Source of the DNA: Haliea sp.
GTDB taxonomy: Bacteria; Pseudomonadota; Gammaproteobacteria; Pseudomonadales; Halieaceae
Reading direction: 5' to 3'
Length of the DNA stretch: 64,000 nt
Assembly (NCBI GenBank): GCA_002862465.1
Contig: PKDD01000137.1
Coordinates: 18,155 to 82,154, forward strand
Shown: positions 20,861-31,267 of the stretch, one piece after another
Numbering within the stretch: the stretch's first letter is position 1
How the letters are laid out: every line of letters starts with the position of its first letter
Notes under the pieces: generated by a model
What the model was told of the DNA's origin: nothing
Database searches by the model: none
What the model saw: the letters and a program-made list of their open reading frames with translations, nothing else
Made by a program: the position numbers and the translations under genes

Positions 20861-23620
20861 ATGGACTACATTATTGGACAACGTTGGGTGAGTCATGCCG
20901 ACCCCCAGCTAGGGCTTGGAATTATCGTAGATATCGAAGGGCGTCGCGTTACCCTCGCCTTCCCTGCCGTAGAAGAGGAACGCACTTACGCTATCGAAAA
21001 TGCTCCTCTCACAAGACTGCGCTTCAAAGTTGGAGACCATATATCTAGCGTTGAGCAGGTCGAATTGCTAGTAACAAACGTTTTAGAGCACAACGGACTC
21101 TTAGTCTATGTCGGCACAGACCACCACGAACAGCAGTTGACAATATCCGAACTGGAGCTTAACGCATTTATTCAGTTGACCACGCCACAACAGCGTTTGC
21201 TCAACGGGCATTTTGACAAGCACAGCGAATTTGCACTGCGCTTCGCAACCTTTATGCATTTGGATAACCTACAACGCTCAGCAGTGCGAGGCCTGATGGG
21301 CTCCCGAACAAATCTTTTACCACACCAGATTTATATCGCTAATGAGGTAGGACAAAGGCATGCCCCACGAGTGCTGCTGGCGGACGAAGTAGGCCTTGGA
21401 AAAACGATTGAGGCGGGGATGATCATACAGCAGCAAATGCTGACGGGACGTGCCTCCAGAATTCTCATATTGGTGCCACCAAGCCTATTGCATCAGTGGC
21501 TCGTGGAAATGCTGCGCCGTTTCAATTTACATTTTGCTCTTTTCGACGCTGAGCGTTTGGCTGCAATCGCCGAGGGCAATCCCTTCGAGACAGAACAGTT
21601 GGCGCTCAGCACTCTCGAACTACTTAACTCGCAGCCTACATTAAGAACCGCGGCGCTAGCTTCAGACTGGGATCTTGTTGTTATTGACGAAGCTCATCAT
21701 CTGCAATGGGAACAGGATACACCCAACGATAACTATGCATTTGTTGAAACGCTAGCATTACAAACTAAGGGTTTATTATTACTCACGGCCACACCTGAAC
21801 AAACTGGACACGCCAGTCATTTCGCGCGCCTTCGTTTGCTAGACCCCTCACGCTTTCATGATTTTCAAAGGTTCAAGGACGAGGAACAACAGTATCTTAA
21901 ATGGAGTGAACTCGCCGACGCACTAGAAGCAGGCAAAGTCTTTAGTGATCTTCCCCTAGGGTTGGACGCTAAGACGCCCTCTGGCATCATCGAACAAATA
22001 CTGGATCGACATGGTACAGGGCGGGTCTTATTCAGAAATACTCGCGCTGCCATTAAAGGCTTCTCGCAACGGATACTGCACCAATACCCGCTGCAGTCAC
22101 CAGAGGAATACGAGCATGCTCAGGTTGATCTGAAGGAACGACTTTATCCCGAAACGCCCTACCTCGACGACATCTGGCTTGCATTCGACCCACGAGTAGC
22201 CTGGCTAGAAACAATGCTTAAACATCTTCGCCCTGCCAAAGTTTTGGTCATCTGTGCGCACGCTGCAACTGCGGTTGCACTAGAACATCATTTGCACCTG
22301 CGCGCGGGCATTCGATCCTCAGCCTTTTATGAGGGCCTATCAATCATTGAACGGGACCGTGCCGCGGCCTACTTCGCTGATGAGGTTAACGGTGCACAGA
22401 CGCTTGTTTGCTCAGAAATTGGCAGTGAAGGACGCAACTTTCAGTTTTCCCACCATCTGATATTGTTTGACCTACCAATGAATCCAGACCTGCTCGAACA
22501 GCGCATTGGGCGCCTAGACCGGATCGGACAACAGTGCGACATAGACATTCACGTGCCGTACCTAGCGCATACTGCCCAGCAGTCACTGTTCGAATGGTAT
22601 GATCAAGGCCTCAATCTATTTCGCGACAGCTGCTCTGCAGGATATATGATTTTTTGCATGTTCCAGGATCGCCTTCTATCAGAGTTAGACCAGCGTACTT
22701 CGGATTTCGACATACTGCTGCAAGATAGCGCAGCTTTTACTGCAGAAACACGACAGGAGTTACGCGACGGTCGCGATAAATTACTGGAACGCAACTCATG
22801 TAAACCCGAAATCGCTGACAAACTAATTAATCAAATTGTTGCTATGGAAGCCAATAATACGCTGGAGCCTTATCTCGAATCTTTATGTGAAACCTTCGGG
22901 GTCGAACAGGAGTTCCACTCTGAACAAACACTTATATTACGGCCCTCTGAGAATATGCTCATCGGTCATTTTCCAGAACTCAAAGAAGACGGCATGACTG
23001 TCACTTTTAATCGCCAAAAGGCGCTTATACGCGAGGATCTGGAATTCCTTACATGGGAACACCCGATGATACTCGGGGCGATGGACATCGTGCAGTCAAC
23101 TGAAATAGGCAATGCCGCACTCGGCACTATTAAATTAAAGGGCGTAGCTCCTGGCACCATGCTGTTGGAAGTGCTCTACACCATTAATTGCGTTGCTCCC
23201 AGAACGCTTCAACTTGAGCGATTTTTACCCCTTCATCCCATACGTTTGCTTGTCGATGCCCGCGGAAAAGACCTCTCAGACCTGGTGCCACATGAACGTC
23301 TCAATCAACTTATTGAGAAGGTAAAGAAATCTACCGGCTTGGCTATTATCAAACAGGTCTATGCAGACGTGGAGGCCAAAATGTCGCTTGCGTCAGCGCA
23401 AGCTGAGGGAATACTACAAGACATACGCATCGATGCTGAAGCAAGTATGCGTATCGACTTAGGAGCAGAATTAGACAGACTAAACGCCTTACAAATAGTA
23501 AATCCATCAATTCGTCAGGACGAGCTCGATCACCTAGCTTATCGCATAGAAGAGTGCGCCACTCACATTAAACACGCCAATTTGCAGTTGCAGGCGCTGC
23601 GCTTAATTATCACCACTTAG
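20861..23620 (+). CDS. rapA: RNA polymerase-associated SWI2/SNF2 ATPase
   Basis: N-terminal tudor-like region, Walker A LADEVGLGKTIEAG, VIDEAHH box, C-terminal helicase CSEIGSEGRNFQFSHHLILFDLPMNPDLLEQRIGRLDRIGQ. Confidence 0.96.
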   Translation: MDYIIGQRWVSHADPQLGLGIIVDIEGRRVTLAFPAVEEERTYAIENAPLTRLRFKVGDHISSVEQVELLVTNVLEHNGLLVYVGTDHHEQQLTISELELNAFIQLTTPQQRLLNGHFDKHSEFALRFATFMHLDNLQRSAVRGLMGSRTNLLPHQIYIANEVGQRHAPRVLLADEVGLGKTIEAGMIIQQQMLTGRASRILILVPPSLLHQWLVEMLRRFNLHFALFDAERLAAIAEGNPFETEQLALSTLELLNSQPTLRTAALASDWDLVVIDEAHHLQWEQDTPNDNYAFVETLALQTKGLLLLTATPEQTGHASHFARLRLLDPSRFHDFQRFKDEEQQYLKWSELADALEAGKVFSDLPLGLDAKTPSGIIEQILDRHGTGRVLFRNTRAAIKGFSQRILHQYPLQSPEEYEHAQVDLKERLYPETPYLDDIWLAFDPRVAWLETMLKHLRPAKVLVICAHAATAVALEHHLHLRAGIRSSAFYEGLSIIERDRAAAYFADEVNGAQTLVCSEIGSEGRNFQFSHHLILFDLPMNPDLLEQRIGRLDRIGQQCDIDIHVPYLAHTAQQSLFEWYDQGLNLFRDSCSAGYMIFCMFQDRLLSELDQRTSDFDILLQDSAAFTAETRQELRDGRDKLLERNSCKPEIADKLINQIVAMEANNTLEPYLESLCETFGVEQEFHSEQTLILRPSENMLIGHFPELKEDGMTVTFNRQKALIREDLEFLTWEHPMILGAMDIVQSTEIGNAALGTIKLKGVAPGTMLLEVLYTINCVAPRTLQLERFLPLHPIRLLVDARGKDLSDLVPHERLNQLIEKVKKSTGLAIIKQVYADVEAKMSLASAQAEGILQDIRIDAEASMRIDLGAELDRLNALQIVNPSIRQDELDHLAYRIEECATHIKHANLQLQALRLIITT

Positions 23621-23875
23621 ACAGCAAGCACGCAGGCGCAGCACCCGCTTTAGGGATCAACACATCTATTCTCCGATCGAGAAGTTCCTAGTAACGAGTC
23701 GCGCGAGCGTCTTCCTAACCCGCAGGCGTCTGGCGGTGGTTAGCTAAAGCAATTTCAGGAGCACAATGTCACAAAATCCCAAAAGAGATTTTGCATCGCC
23801 GCAAGCAAAGCATGGCTTCACAACCGAGGGGCCCTTGGGAAGCTAGAGCCGCCGGCGTAGTAAGTTACTCGCGGG

Positions 23876-25144
23876 TCAGGCCGCCGCTTCTGCAGACTTC
23901 ACCTCTGGGTCGAAGGTAATGTGCATACGCTTAATGCCATTTACGAGGTTTGAACGAGTGTAGGCAACATCACCTACCAACTTAGGGTTACGCAAGCGAG
24001 GAATGATTTCCTCGAACATAACACGCATCTCTAGTCGAGCAAGGTGGGTACCTAAACAGAAATGCTGTCCGATACCAAACGACCGATGTTGGTTGTAAAG
24101 ATCTGGCATACGCTCGGCACGACGTACGTCAAACTGCATCGCATCAGCACCAAAAATAGTCTCATCATGATTAACCGCATGATAATGCATGATGACTTTG
24201 TCACCTTTTTTTATCATCTTACCTGCAACCTCAGTGTCTTCAAGACACTGGCGACGCATTAGAGTGAAAGCCGTGTTATAACGCAGCATTTCCTCACATG
24301 CACCCGGTATCTTATCGGGATTATCTACCAAATATTGCAACTGCTCAGGGTTTTCCATCAACAAGCGCATGCCCTGTGTTGTTATCGTGCGGGTGGACTC
24401 GTTGCCAGCTGCAATCAACATCAGGAAAAACCAAACAAACTCATCGTCACTCAAACCATCGTCTTTTCCATTGCCATCAATTAACGCACCAATAATATCT
24501 TTCTTGGGTTCAGTTTTATGCTGCTCCGCCAACTTCATAGCGTATTCAATAACTTTAAAAGAAGCTGCCTCGGCTTCTTCCTGGCCTGCGGACATTTCTG
24601 GATCCTGATTGAACATCATCTTGTTAGTCCACTCGAAAAAGTCCTTGCGGTCTTCTGCTGGGATACCGCAGAGTTCAAGAATAGCCAGCAACGGCAATTC
24701 TGCTGCTACTTCCTCTACAAACTCGCACTCGCCACGACTTGCAACCGCGTCGACTATGTTGCGCGCGTGCTGCCGAAAGCTGGGTTCATACGATTCAACA
24801 GCACCCGGAGTAAATGTTGCTCGCACAATCTTGCGCGACTTCATCTGCTTCGGTGGATCCTGATTAATGGTCATATTGCGCTGAATCAGATTCATATCAT
24901 CTTCTGAATACTCCTCTGCCAATGCGGAGCGAGCCTCACTGGAGAAAAGTTTAGGGCGCTTAGAAATGAAATCAATTTCATCCCGACCGGTTATCAGCCA
25001 GTAAGGCACACCTTGGTAAGAACCATCCATATAGTGAATCGGACCGGAGGCACGAATTTCAGCCAGCGTATCGTAAGGCATACCATCAACATACGTTTCG
25101 GGGTCGATCAAATTTGGGAACTCTGCGAATGGGCACTGACTCAT
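23876..25144 (-). CDS. cytochrome P450
   Basis: I-helix LIAAGNESTRT, ExxR, heme loop SFGIGQHFCLGTHLARLEM. Confidence 0.95.
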   Translation of the reverse strand: MSQCPFAEFPNLIDPETYVDGMPYDTLAEIRASGPIHYMDGSYQGVPYWLITGRDEIDFISKRPKLFSSEARSALAEEYSEDDMNLIQRNMTINQDPPKQMKSRKIVRATFTPGAVESYEPSFRQHARNIVDAVASRGECEFVEEVAAELPLLAILELCGIPAEDRKDFFEWTNKMMFNQDPEMSAGQEEAEAASFKVIEYAMKLAEQHKTEPKKDIIGALIDGNGKDDGLSDDEFVWFFLMLIAAGNESTRTITTQGMRLLMENPEQLQYLVDNPDKIPGACEEMLRYNTAFTLMRRQCLEDTEVAGKMIKKGDKVIMHYHAVNHDETIFGADAMQFDVRRAERMPDLYNQHRSFGIGQHFCLGTHLARLEMRVMFEEIIPRLRNPKLVGDVAYTRSNLVNGIKRMHITFDPEVKSAEAAA

Positions 25145-25346
25145 AGCTACTTACTCCTGTGTCACAACTCAACTTTAACCTATAGACTACTAGGCATTAG
25201 TTTGGGTGTCAACACTTGAACGTTCTATCCGCCCACTCAGCTATTTCAGAATGCGCATGCTTTTAAAACGGCAATTGCGACTCATACAGACCTCGGAACA
25301 CTTGCCATGACGACTGCCCGCCCAGTGCTGGCCGTCGCTATCATAG

Positions 25347-27236
25347 TTAACATGAACGCGGGCCGCTCGAAGACGGTTTATCGGACGGGTAGCCCATTTG
25401 TTTTAATGCAATAGCCACCTCGTCGAGAACAGCAGCGTCATCAATCGTGGCTGGCATGTTCCAATCGCTCCCATCAGCTATTTTGCGCAGCGTTCCGCGA
25501 AGTAGTTTGCCAGAACGAGTCTTAGGTAGACGGTCTACAATAGTACAGAGCTTAAAAGCCGCGACGGGGCCCATCCTGTCGCGAACCAATTTAACGGTCC
25601 GAGCGATGATTGCGGCATGTGGTGTGGTAACCCCACTATTTAGCACTAATAATCCAAGTGGGACCTGACCTTTGACCGCATCAGCGACGCCGATTACGGC
25701 GCACTCACCGACATCCTCATCATCGAATAAAATCTCTTCCATTGCCCCGGTGGATAATCGATGTCCTGCAACATTGATTACATCATCCGTTCTTGACATC
25801 ACAAATATATAGCCCGCTTCATCAATATAGCCGGCATCCCCAGTTTCATAGTACCCAGGGAACTTGCTGAAATACGCTTCTGCAAAACGTTCTGGAGCAT
25901 TCCACAGATTGATAAAAGTACCGGGAGGCAGAGGCATCTTAAGTACCAACGCCCCAATATCACCTGTTGCAACTGCGTTTCCATCCTTCCCCAATACCCG
26001 CACCTCATAGCCGGGTACGGGCCGAGCGGGCGAGCCTGCAACGATCGGCAATTGCTCAATGCCGAGGCAATTAGAGCACACAGGCCAACCTGTTTCAGTC
26101 TGCCACCAATGGTCTATTACGGGCACCTGCAACTTGGCCTGTGCCCACTCCAAGGTATGGGGATCACAACGTTCACCGGCAAGAAACAAAGCTCGAAAAT
26201 TCGATAGATCGTATTCTGCTAGATGCTCACCCAGTGGATCTTCCTTTTTAATCGCTCGAAATGCAGTAGGCGCGGTGAACAGCACGCTAACCCTATACTC
26301 TTCAATCACTCGCCAATAGGCGCCAGGATCAGGCGTCCCCACTGGCTTTCCCTCATACATCAGTGCGGTGCAGCCCGCGAATAGTGGCCCGTAGACAATA
26401 TAGGAGTGACCCACCACCCAGCCGACATCAGACGCGGCCCAGTAGACGTCTCCGGGGGACACGTCATAGATAGCCTTCATAGTCCACTTCAGTGCTACGG
26501 TACTTCCACCAGTGTCACGAACCACGCCTTTAGGCTGACCAGTGGTACCTGAGGTATAGAGGATATAAAGGGGCTCATTCGCTCCAACTGGCACACATGA
26601 GACCGGCTCGGCCTGCTTCATAACTTGCAACCAATCTAAGTCACGCCCCTCAATTATCTCAGCAGCGAGCATCGGCCGCTGCAAGATAATGCAGTAATCA
26701 GGCTTATGCTGAGCGAGCTCGATGGCATGATCTAACAGCGGTTTGTAAGCCACCAGATGAGACGGCTCAACCCCACAACTTGCGGCTACGATCACTAAAG
26801 GTGTCGCATCATCGATACGTTGCGCTAGTTCATTGCTGGCAAATCCACCAAATACCACAGAATGAATGGCGCCTATGCGCGCGCATGCAAGCATTGCAAT
26901 GGCGGCCTCGGGCACCATCGGCATATAAATCACTACGCGATCACCTTTGGCGACGCCTCGGGCCATCAGCGCACCAGCAAACAGCGCAACCTCGGCCAAT
27001 AATTGCGCATACGTATATTGCCGCTTAGTGCCAGTGACCGGGCTATCGTAAATTAGCGCAGCCTGGCCTCCTCTGCCCTGCTCCACTTGGAGGTCCAGAG
27101 CGTTATAGCATGCATTAGTCACGCCGTCTGGAAACCACCGATTAAAAGGCGCACGTGAACTGTCCAATAGAATATCCGGCTTTTTGTACCAGTAAATATC
27201 CTTCGCGGCCTCCTGCCATAAATCAATATTGTCCAT
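25347..27236 (-). CDS. prpE: propionate/acetate-CoA ligase, PrpE-like
   Basis: ACS-family motifs YTSGTTGQPKGVVRDTGG, WWQTETGWP, YETGDAGYIDEAGYIFVMSRTDDVINVAGHRLSTG. Start at ATG 27236 (MDNIDLWQEAAKDIYW). Confidence 0.88.
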   Translation of the reverse strand: MDNIDLWQEAAKDIYWYKKPDILLDSSRAPFNRWFPDGVTNACYNALDLQVEQGRGGQAALIYDSPVTGTKRQYTYAQLLAEVALFAGALMARGVAKGDRVVIYMPMVPEAAIAMLACARIGAIHSVVFGGFASNELAQRIDDATPLVIVAASCGVEPSHLVAYKPLLDHAIELAQHKPDYCIILQRPMLAAEIIEGRDLDWLQVMKQAEPVSCVPVGANEPLYILYTSGTTGQPKGVVRDTGGSTVALKWTMKAIYDVSPGDVYWAASDVGWVVGHSYIVYGPLFAGCTALMYEGKPVGTPDPGAYWRVIEEYRVSVLFTAPTAFRAIKKEDPLGEHLAEYDLSNFRALFLAGERCDPHTLEWAQAKLQVPVIDHWWQTETGWPVCSNCLGIEQLPIVAGSPARPVPGYEVRVLGKDGNAVATGDIGALVLKMPLPPGTFINLWNAPERFAEAYFSKFPGYYETGDAGYIDEAGYIFVMSRTDDVINVAGHRLSTGAMEEILFDDEDVGECAVIGVADAVKGQVPLGLLVLNSGVTTPHAAIIARTVKLVRDRMGPVAAFKLCTIVDRLPKTRSGKLLRGTLRKIADGSDWNMPATIDDAAVLDEVAIALKQMGYPSDKPSSSGPRSC

Positions 27237-27408
27237 CTTCGTTTTCCTCTCCTTTACCCCAGTGATCAGCAAGCCTCCACGATAAGGCCACAACAAACTG
27301 GCCTAATAATAATCGAAGAATAGGTAATCCCCGCTTCCATCATAAACCTCTGCTCTATAATGTGCTTGGCCATGATTCAGAACATAGCCTACACTATGCC
27401 CACTAACC

Positions 27409-28695
27409 ATGAGTGAGACTTTAACAATGGAAGCGCTTGACCCACTAGCCGATGCCCTGCTCAGGGCTGATCTCGACCCATACAGCCTGCCGCTGGCTAA
27501 AATTCAAGTCGCAAATCCCTTTCTATTCGCTCGCGACACGCATCATGATTGGTTCAAACGCTTACGCGACGAAGCACCAGTGCATTATTGTGCGGACAGC
27601 TTTTTCGGTCCGTATTGGTCGATCACCCGATACGCAGATATTGTCACCGTAGATACCTCGCACAATCTTTTCTCGTCAGAGCCAGCTATCACTATCGGAG
27701 ACACAGAGAACACGTTTCCACTGCCCATGTTTATTGCCATGGACCGTCCGAAGCATGATGAACAACGCAGAGTCGTTAGCCCGGTCACTGGTGCAGAGAA
27801 TTTGCGTTACTTCGAGCCCATCATCCGCGAAAGAACCATCGACGTGCTTGACCAGTTGCCTATTGGCAAGTCTTTCGATTGGGTAGAGCGTGTCTCAGTA
27901 GAACTGACCACCCGCATGCTTGCGACCTTGTTCGATTTTCCATTTGAACAGCGCCACAAACTGACCCGCTGGTCAGATGTCGCGACTGCTATTCCCGGAA
28001 TGGGTGTCATCGACACGGAAGAGCAGCGCCATCGGGAACTGCTCGGCTGTCTGGAGTACTTTACTGGACTGTGGAATGAGCGTATCCATACACCACCGAA
28101 AAATGACCTTATTTCAATGCTGGCCCATGGCGAGGCAACCCGCAATATGGCGCCGATGGAGTATCTAGGAAATCTTGTCTTACTGATTGTCGGTGGCAAC
28201 GACACCACGCGGAGCACAATGACGGCTAGCGCTCTTGCGCTGCATCAAAATGCACTTCAATTCAAAAAACTGGTCGCGCGTCCAGAACTCATTGACTCTA
28301 TGGTCGCAGAGACTATCCGCTGGCAAACGCCTTTGGCGCATATGCGTCGCATCTGCAAAGAAGATACCGAACTGGGCGGACAACTCATTAAAGCAGGCGA
28401 CAAAGTCATTATGTGGTATGTCTCAGGCAATCGAGACGAGCGCTTTATGGAAAATCCAGACGCCTTTATCATTGATCGCCCAGATGTGCGCCGCCACCTG
28501 TCCTTTGGCTTTGGCATCCATCGCTGCATGGGCAATCGGCTAGCCGAACTGCAGTTACGTATCTTATGGGAGGAAATTCTGCTGCGCTTTGAACGTATTG
28601 AAGTGGTGGGAGAGGCGCAACGTACCGTATCGTCTTTCGTGCATGGATTCACTGCCATGCCGGTGACATTGCATCCCCTGAAACAAGCCCGCTAA
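27409..28695 (+). CDS. cytochrome P450, CYP153 (alkane/terminal hydroxylase) type
   Basis: PVHYCADSFFGPYWSITRYADI...FSSEPAITIGD...PMFIAMDRPKHDEQR...FDWVERVSVELTTRMLATLFDFPFEQRHKLTRWSDVATA closely follows remembered CYP153A sequence; heme loop SFGFGIHRCMGNRLAELQ. Confidence 0.92.
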   Translation: MSETLTMEALDPLADALLRADLDPYSLPLAKIQVANPFLFARDTHHDWFKRLRDEAPVHYCADSFFGPYWSITRYADIVTVDTSHNLFSSEPAITIGDTENTFPLPMFIAMDRPKHDEQRRVVSPVTGAENLRYFEPIIRERTIDVLDQLPIGKSFDWVERVSVELTTRMLATLFDFPFEQRHKLTRWSDVATAIPGMGVIDTEEQRHRELLGCLEYFTGLWNERIHTPPKNDLISMLAHGEATRNMAPMEYLGNLVLLIVGGNDTTRSTMTASALALHQNALQFKKLVARPELIDSMVAETIRWQTPLAHMRRICKEDTELGGQLIKAGDKVIMWYVSGNRDERFMENPDAFIIDRPDVRRHLSFGFGIHRCMGNRLAELQLRILWEEILLRFERIEVVGEAQRTVSSFVHGFTAMPVTLHPLKQAR

Positions 28696-28760
28696 GCAAA
28701 ACATATGTAGCAGGCAGTTTGCCGAGGCCGACTTCTAAAACCCCGGCGCCTGCACATGGC

Positions 28761-29636
28761 TTACAACTGGGGGATTTCTGCCTGATCAATAGGCAATTCC
28801 GTGCGTCCAATACGTGCCGCGCGCTCGTGCAATGTGACCTCTGCCTCCTCAACCCGGATCATAATCACAAAGCGTTTTTCCAGAATGCCTTGCAAACAAT
28901 AACGGGCAAGCTCATCTAGATCCTGAAACTCCAACGCCCAACCCGCTTTTTCAGCGGCCACCTTGAAATCCTCAACGGTTGGCACCGGGTCATAAGGCTT
29001 CTCTCTTGCCAAGTCCTTGGGACGATTGCGGTCAGTCGTCCAGATTCCAGTATCGAGTAATCCGCCTGATGGATAGAAAATCGAAGCGGAAAGATTGGTA
29101 CCCTCGCTTTGCAGCTGGGCCTCAAGACACTCCGTAATGCAAGACACTGCGGCCTTACTGGAGGCATACACAGACTGATAGGGCAAAGGCGAAACACCGC
29201 CATCCCCAGACGAAGTATTAATCACGTGCCCCTCTTCACCTGAGGCAATCATACGTGGGACAAAAGCCTGTATGCCATGAACAACTCCGTGCACGTTAAC
29301 GCCATGAACCCACTTCCAATCGTTCTCCGTCGTTTCCCATACGTTGGCGGAGGGGGCAGCAACGCCAGCATTGTTAAACAACAGATGGCAGGCACCATAC
29401 GTATCATATACCGTGTCAGCCAGTGCATTCAGCGAATTAGAACTGGACACATCGGTAACGACGGTCAGCAATTCACCACTGCCCGAAAATTCTTCCGACA
29501 CTCGATCAAGCGCCTTCTGCTCGACATCACCTATTACAACTTTGGCGCCTGCTGCCAGTAACTCCTTCACCAGTGAGCGACCAATACCGCTGGCACCACC
29601 GGTGACGACTGCAACTTTTCCAGTAAAATCCTGCAT
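28761..29636 (-). CDS. short-chain dehydrogenase/reductase
   Basis: VVTGGASGIGRSLVKELLAAGAKVV, LLFNNAGV, YASSKAAVSCITE. Confidence 0.92.
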   Translation of the reverse strand: MQDFTGKVAVVTGGASGIGRSLVKELLAAGAKVVIGDVEQKALDRVSEEFSGSGELLTVVTDVSSSNSLNALADTVYDTYGACHLLFNNAGVAAPSANVWETTENDWKWVHGVNVHGVVHGIQAFVPRMIASGEEGHVINTSSGDGGVSPLPYQSVYASSKAAVSCITECLEAQLQSEGTNLSASIFYPSGGLLDTGIWTTDRNRPKDLAREKPYDPVPTVEDFKVAAEKAGWALEFQDLDELARYCLQGILEKRFVIMIRVEEAEVTLHERAARIGRTELPIDQAEIPQL

Positions 29637-29818
29637 TTATAAACTCCTCCCATTAACTGAAGATCTTTTATGCCATAGTTTGCAGCGCGACTCCAGCGCC
29701 AACGGATAGAGGAGTAAACCGTTTGCCGCTTTATGTAGAGGAGCAGATAAAGTAAAATAAAAATCTTACGCAGCGGCTCGACGTTCGCGCAAAGCTGCAC
29801 TATCTGGAGAATCGCTTT

Positions 29819-31267
29819 ATTCCATCACTCGCCGTCACCGCACGCGCTGAACTGACATATCGCCTACAGCAATGCCTCAGCCTAGAATGCATTATCGCGG
29901 AAGCTGAATCACAGCGTCCTTTTGAATGTGATGCCTTGACCCTTTACTCGGAACTGCCGCTGCTAGTAGTCCTGCCAGAAACGGTTGAGCAGGTACAGCA
30001 TGTATTGCGTATCTGCCATGAACTCAATGTTCCGGTGGTCGCAAGGGGCGCGGGAACGGGCCTATCTGCCGGTGCCATGCCGCACCCAGAGGGAATATTG
30101 CTCTGCCTCAGCAAACTTGATCAAATTCTAGACATCGATATCCTCGCCCGCACTGCGCGGGCTCAACCGGGCGTCAGCAACCTCTCTATTTCAGACGCCG
30201 CTGCGGAACACGGCCTATATTACGCGCCCGACCCATCTTCTCAGATAGCCTGCACCATTGGAGGTAACGTGTCAGAAAATTCCGGCGGCGTGCACTGCCT
30301 CAAATATGGGCTAACGGTGCACAATATCCTTTCCCTTGAGGTATTGACCGTTGAAGGGGAGAAACTCACTATTGGCAGCATGGGTCTAGACAGTCCGGGC
30401 TATGATCTAATGGCACTGCTGACCGGCTCCGAGGGCTTATTGGGTATCATAACGGAAGTCACTGTGCGGCTTTTACCTCTGCCCGAGTTGGCGCAGGTGA
30501 TAATGGCCGGCTTCAACAATGTCAGCACAGCGGGTAACGCGGTCGGCGCAATCATCGCGGAAGGCATCATACCGGCTGGACTGGAAATGATGGATCGCCT
30601 CGCGATTCAGGCCGCAGAGGACTTCGCGCAAGCAGGTTACCCTAGAGAAGCGGCGGCCATCCTACTCTGCGAAGTCGATGGCACCTCTGAGGAGGTAGCA
30701 CAGCATACACAAAAGATTGCGCGTCTATTTGAGCAACACGGTGCAACCTCTGTGACAATCTCTCGCGATGAAACCCAGCGCGCGCTGTTATGGAAGGGTC
30801 GCAAGGCGGCGTTCCCGGCGATAGGACGAATCTCGCCCGACTATTACTGTATGGACGGCACCATTCCGCGCAGTCAGTTGTCTTTCGTGCTGAACGAAAT
30901 TTATCGCCTTTCTGAGCAATATGCGTTGCCTGTCGCCAATGTTTTCCACGCGGGCGATGGTAACTTACACCCGCTAATCATGTTTGATGCCAGTGATTCA
31001 ACCGCGATACATCGAGCTGAAGAGTTCGGGGCTAAAATACTCGAGTTGTCGGTCCGTGTCGGAGGCTGTATCACTGGAGAGCACGGTGTGGGTATCGAGA
31101 AACTGTCGCAGATGACTAACCAATTCACCGCTCAGGAGTTGCTGCAACTGGAGGATATAAAACACGCCTTCGATCCGGCGCTTAATCTAAACCCCGGCAA
31201 AGGCATTCCCATTTTGAAACGCTGCCAGGAATACAGGGCGCTGCCGGCTCGACACCAACATGACTGA
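29819..31267 (+). CDS. glcD: glycolate oxidase FAD-linked subunit GlcD (start codon uncertain)
   Basis: APDPSSQIACTIGGNVSENSGGVHCLKYGLTVHN, VFHAGDGNLHPLI, GEHGVGIEK. The ORF track begins at TTG 29936, but GlcD-like sequence continues in frame upstream (PSLAVTARAELTYRLQQCLSLECIIAEAESQRPFECDALTLYSELP). ATT 29819 with GGAG upstream is given as a placeholder start. Confidence 0.85.
   Translation: MPSLAVTARAELTYRLQQCLSLECIIAEAESQRPFECDALTLYSELPLLVVLPETVEQVQHVLRICHELNVPVVARGAGTGLSAGAMPHPEGILLCLSKLDQILDIDILARTARAQPGVSNLSISDAAAEHGLYYAPDPSSQIACTIGGNVSENSGGVHCLKYGLTVHNILSLEVLTVEGEKLTIGSMGLDSPGYDLMALLTGSEGLLGIITEVTVRLLPLPELAQVIMAGFNNVSTAGNAVGAIIAEGIIPAGLEMMDRLAIQAAEDFAQAGYPREAAAILLCEVDGTSEEVAQHTQKIARLFEQHGATSVTISRDETQRALLWKGRKAAFPAIGRISPDYYCMDGTIPRSQLSFVLNEIYRLSEQYALPVANVFHAGDGNLHPLIMFDASDSTAIHRAEEFGAKILELSVRVGGCITGEHGVGIEKLSQMTNQFTAQELLQLEDIKHAFDPALNLNPGKGIPILKRCQEYRALPARHQHD

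Noticed and set aside
25347-27236. PrpE-like ligase as DmdB
   Set aside because: Motifs fit the acetate/propionate ligase family, not the medium-chain acyl-CoA ligase type expected for DmdB, and it is about 26 kb away from the dmdA-like gene.
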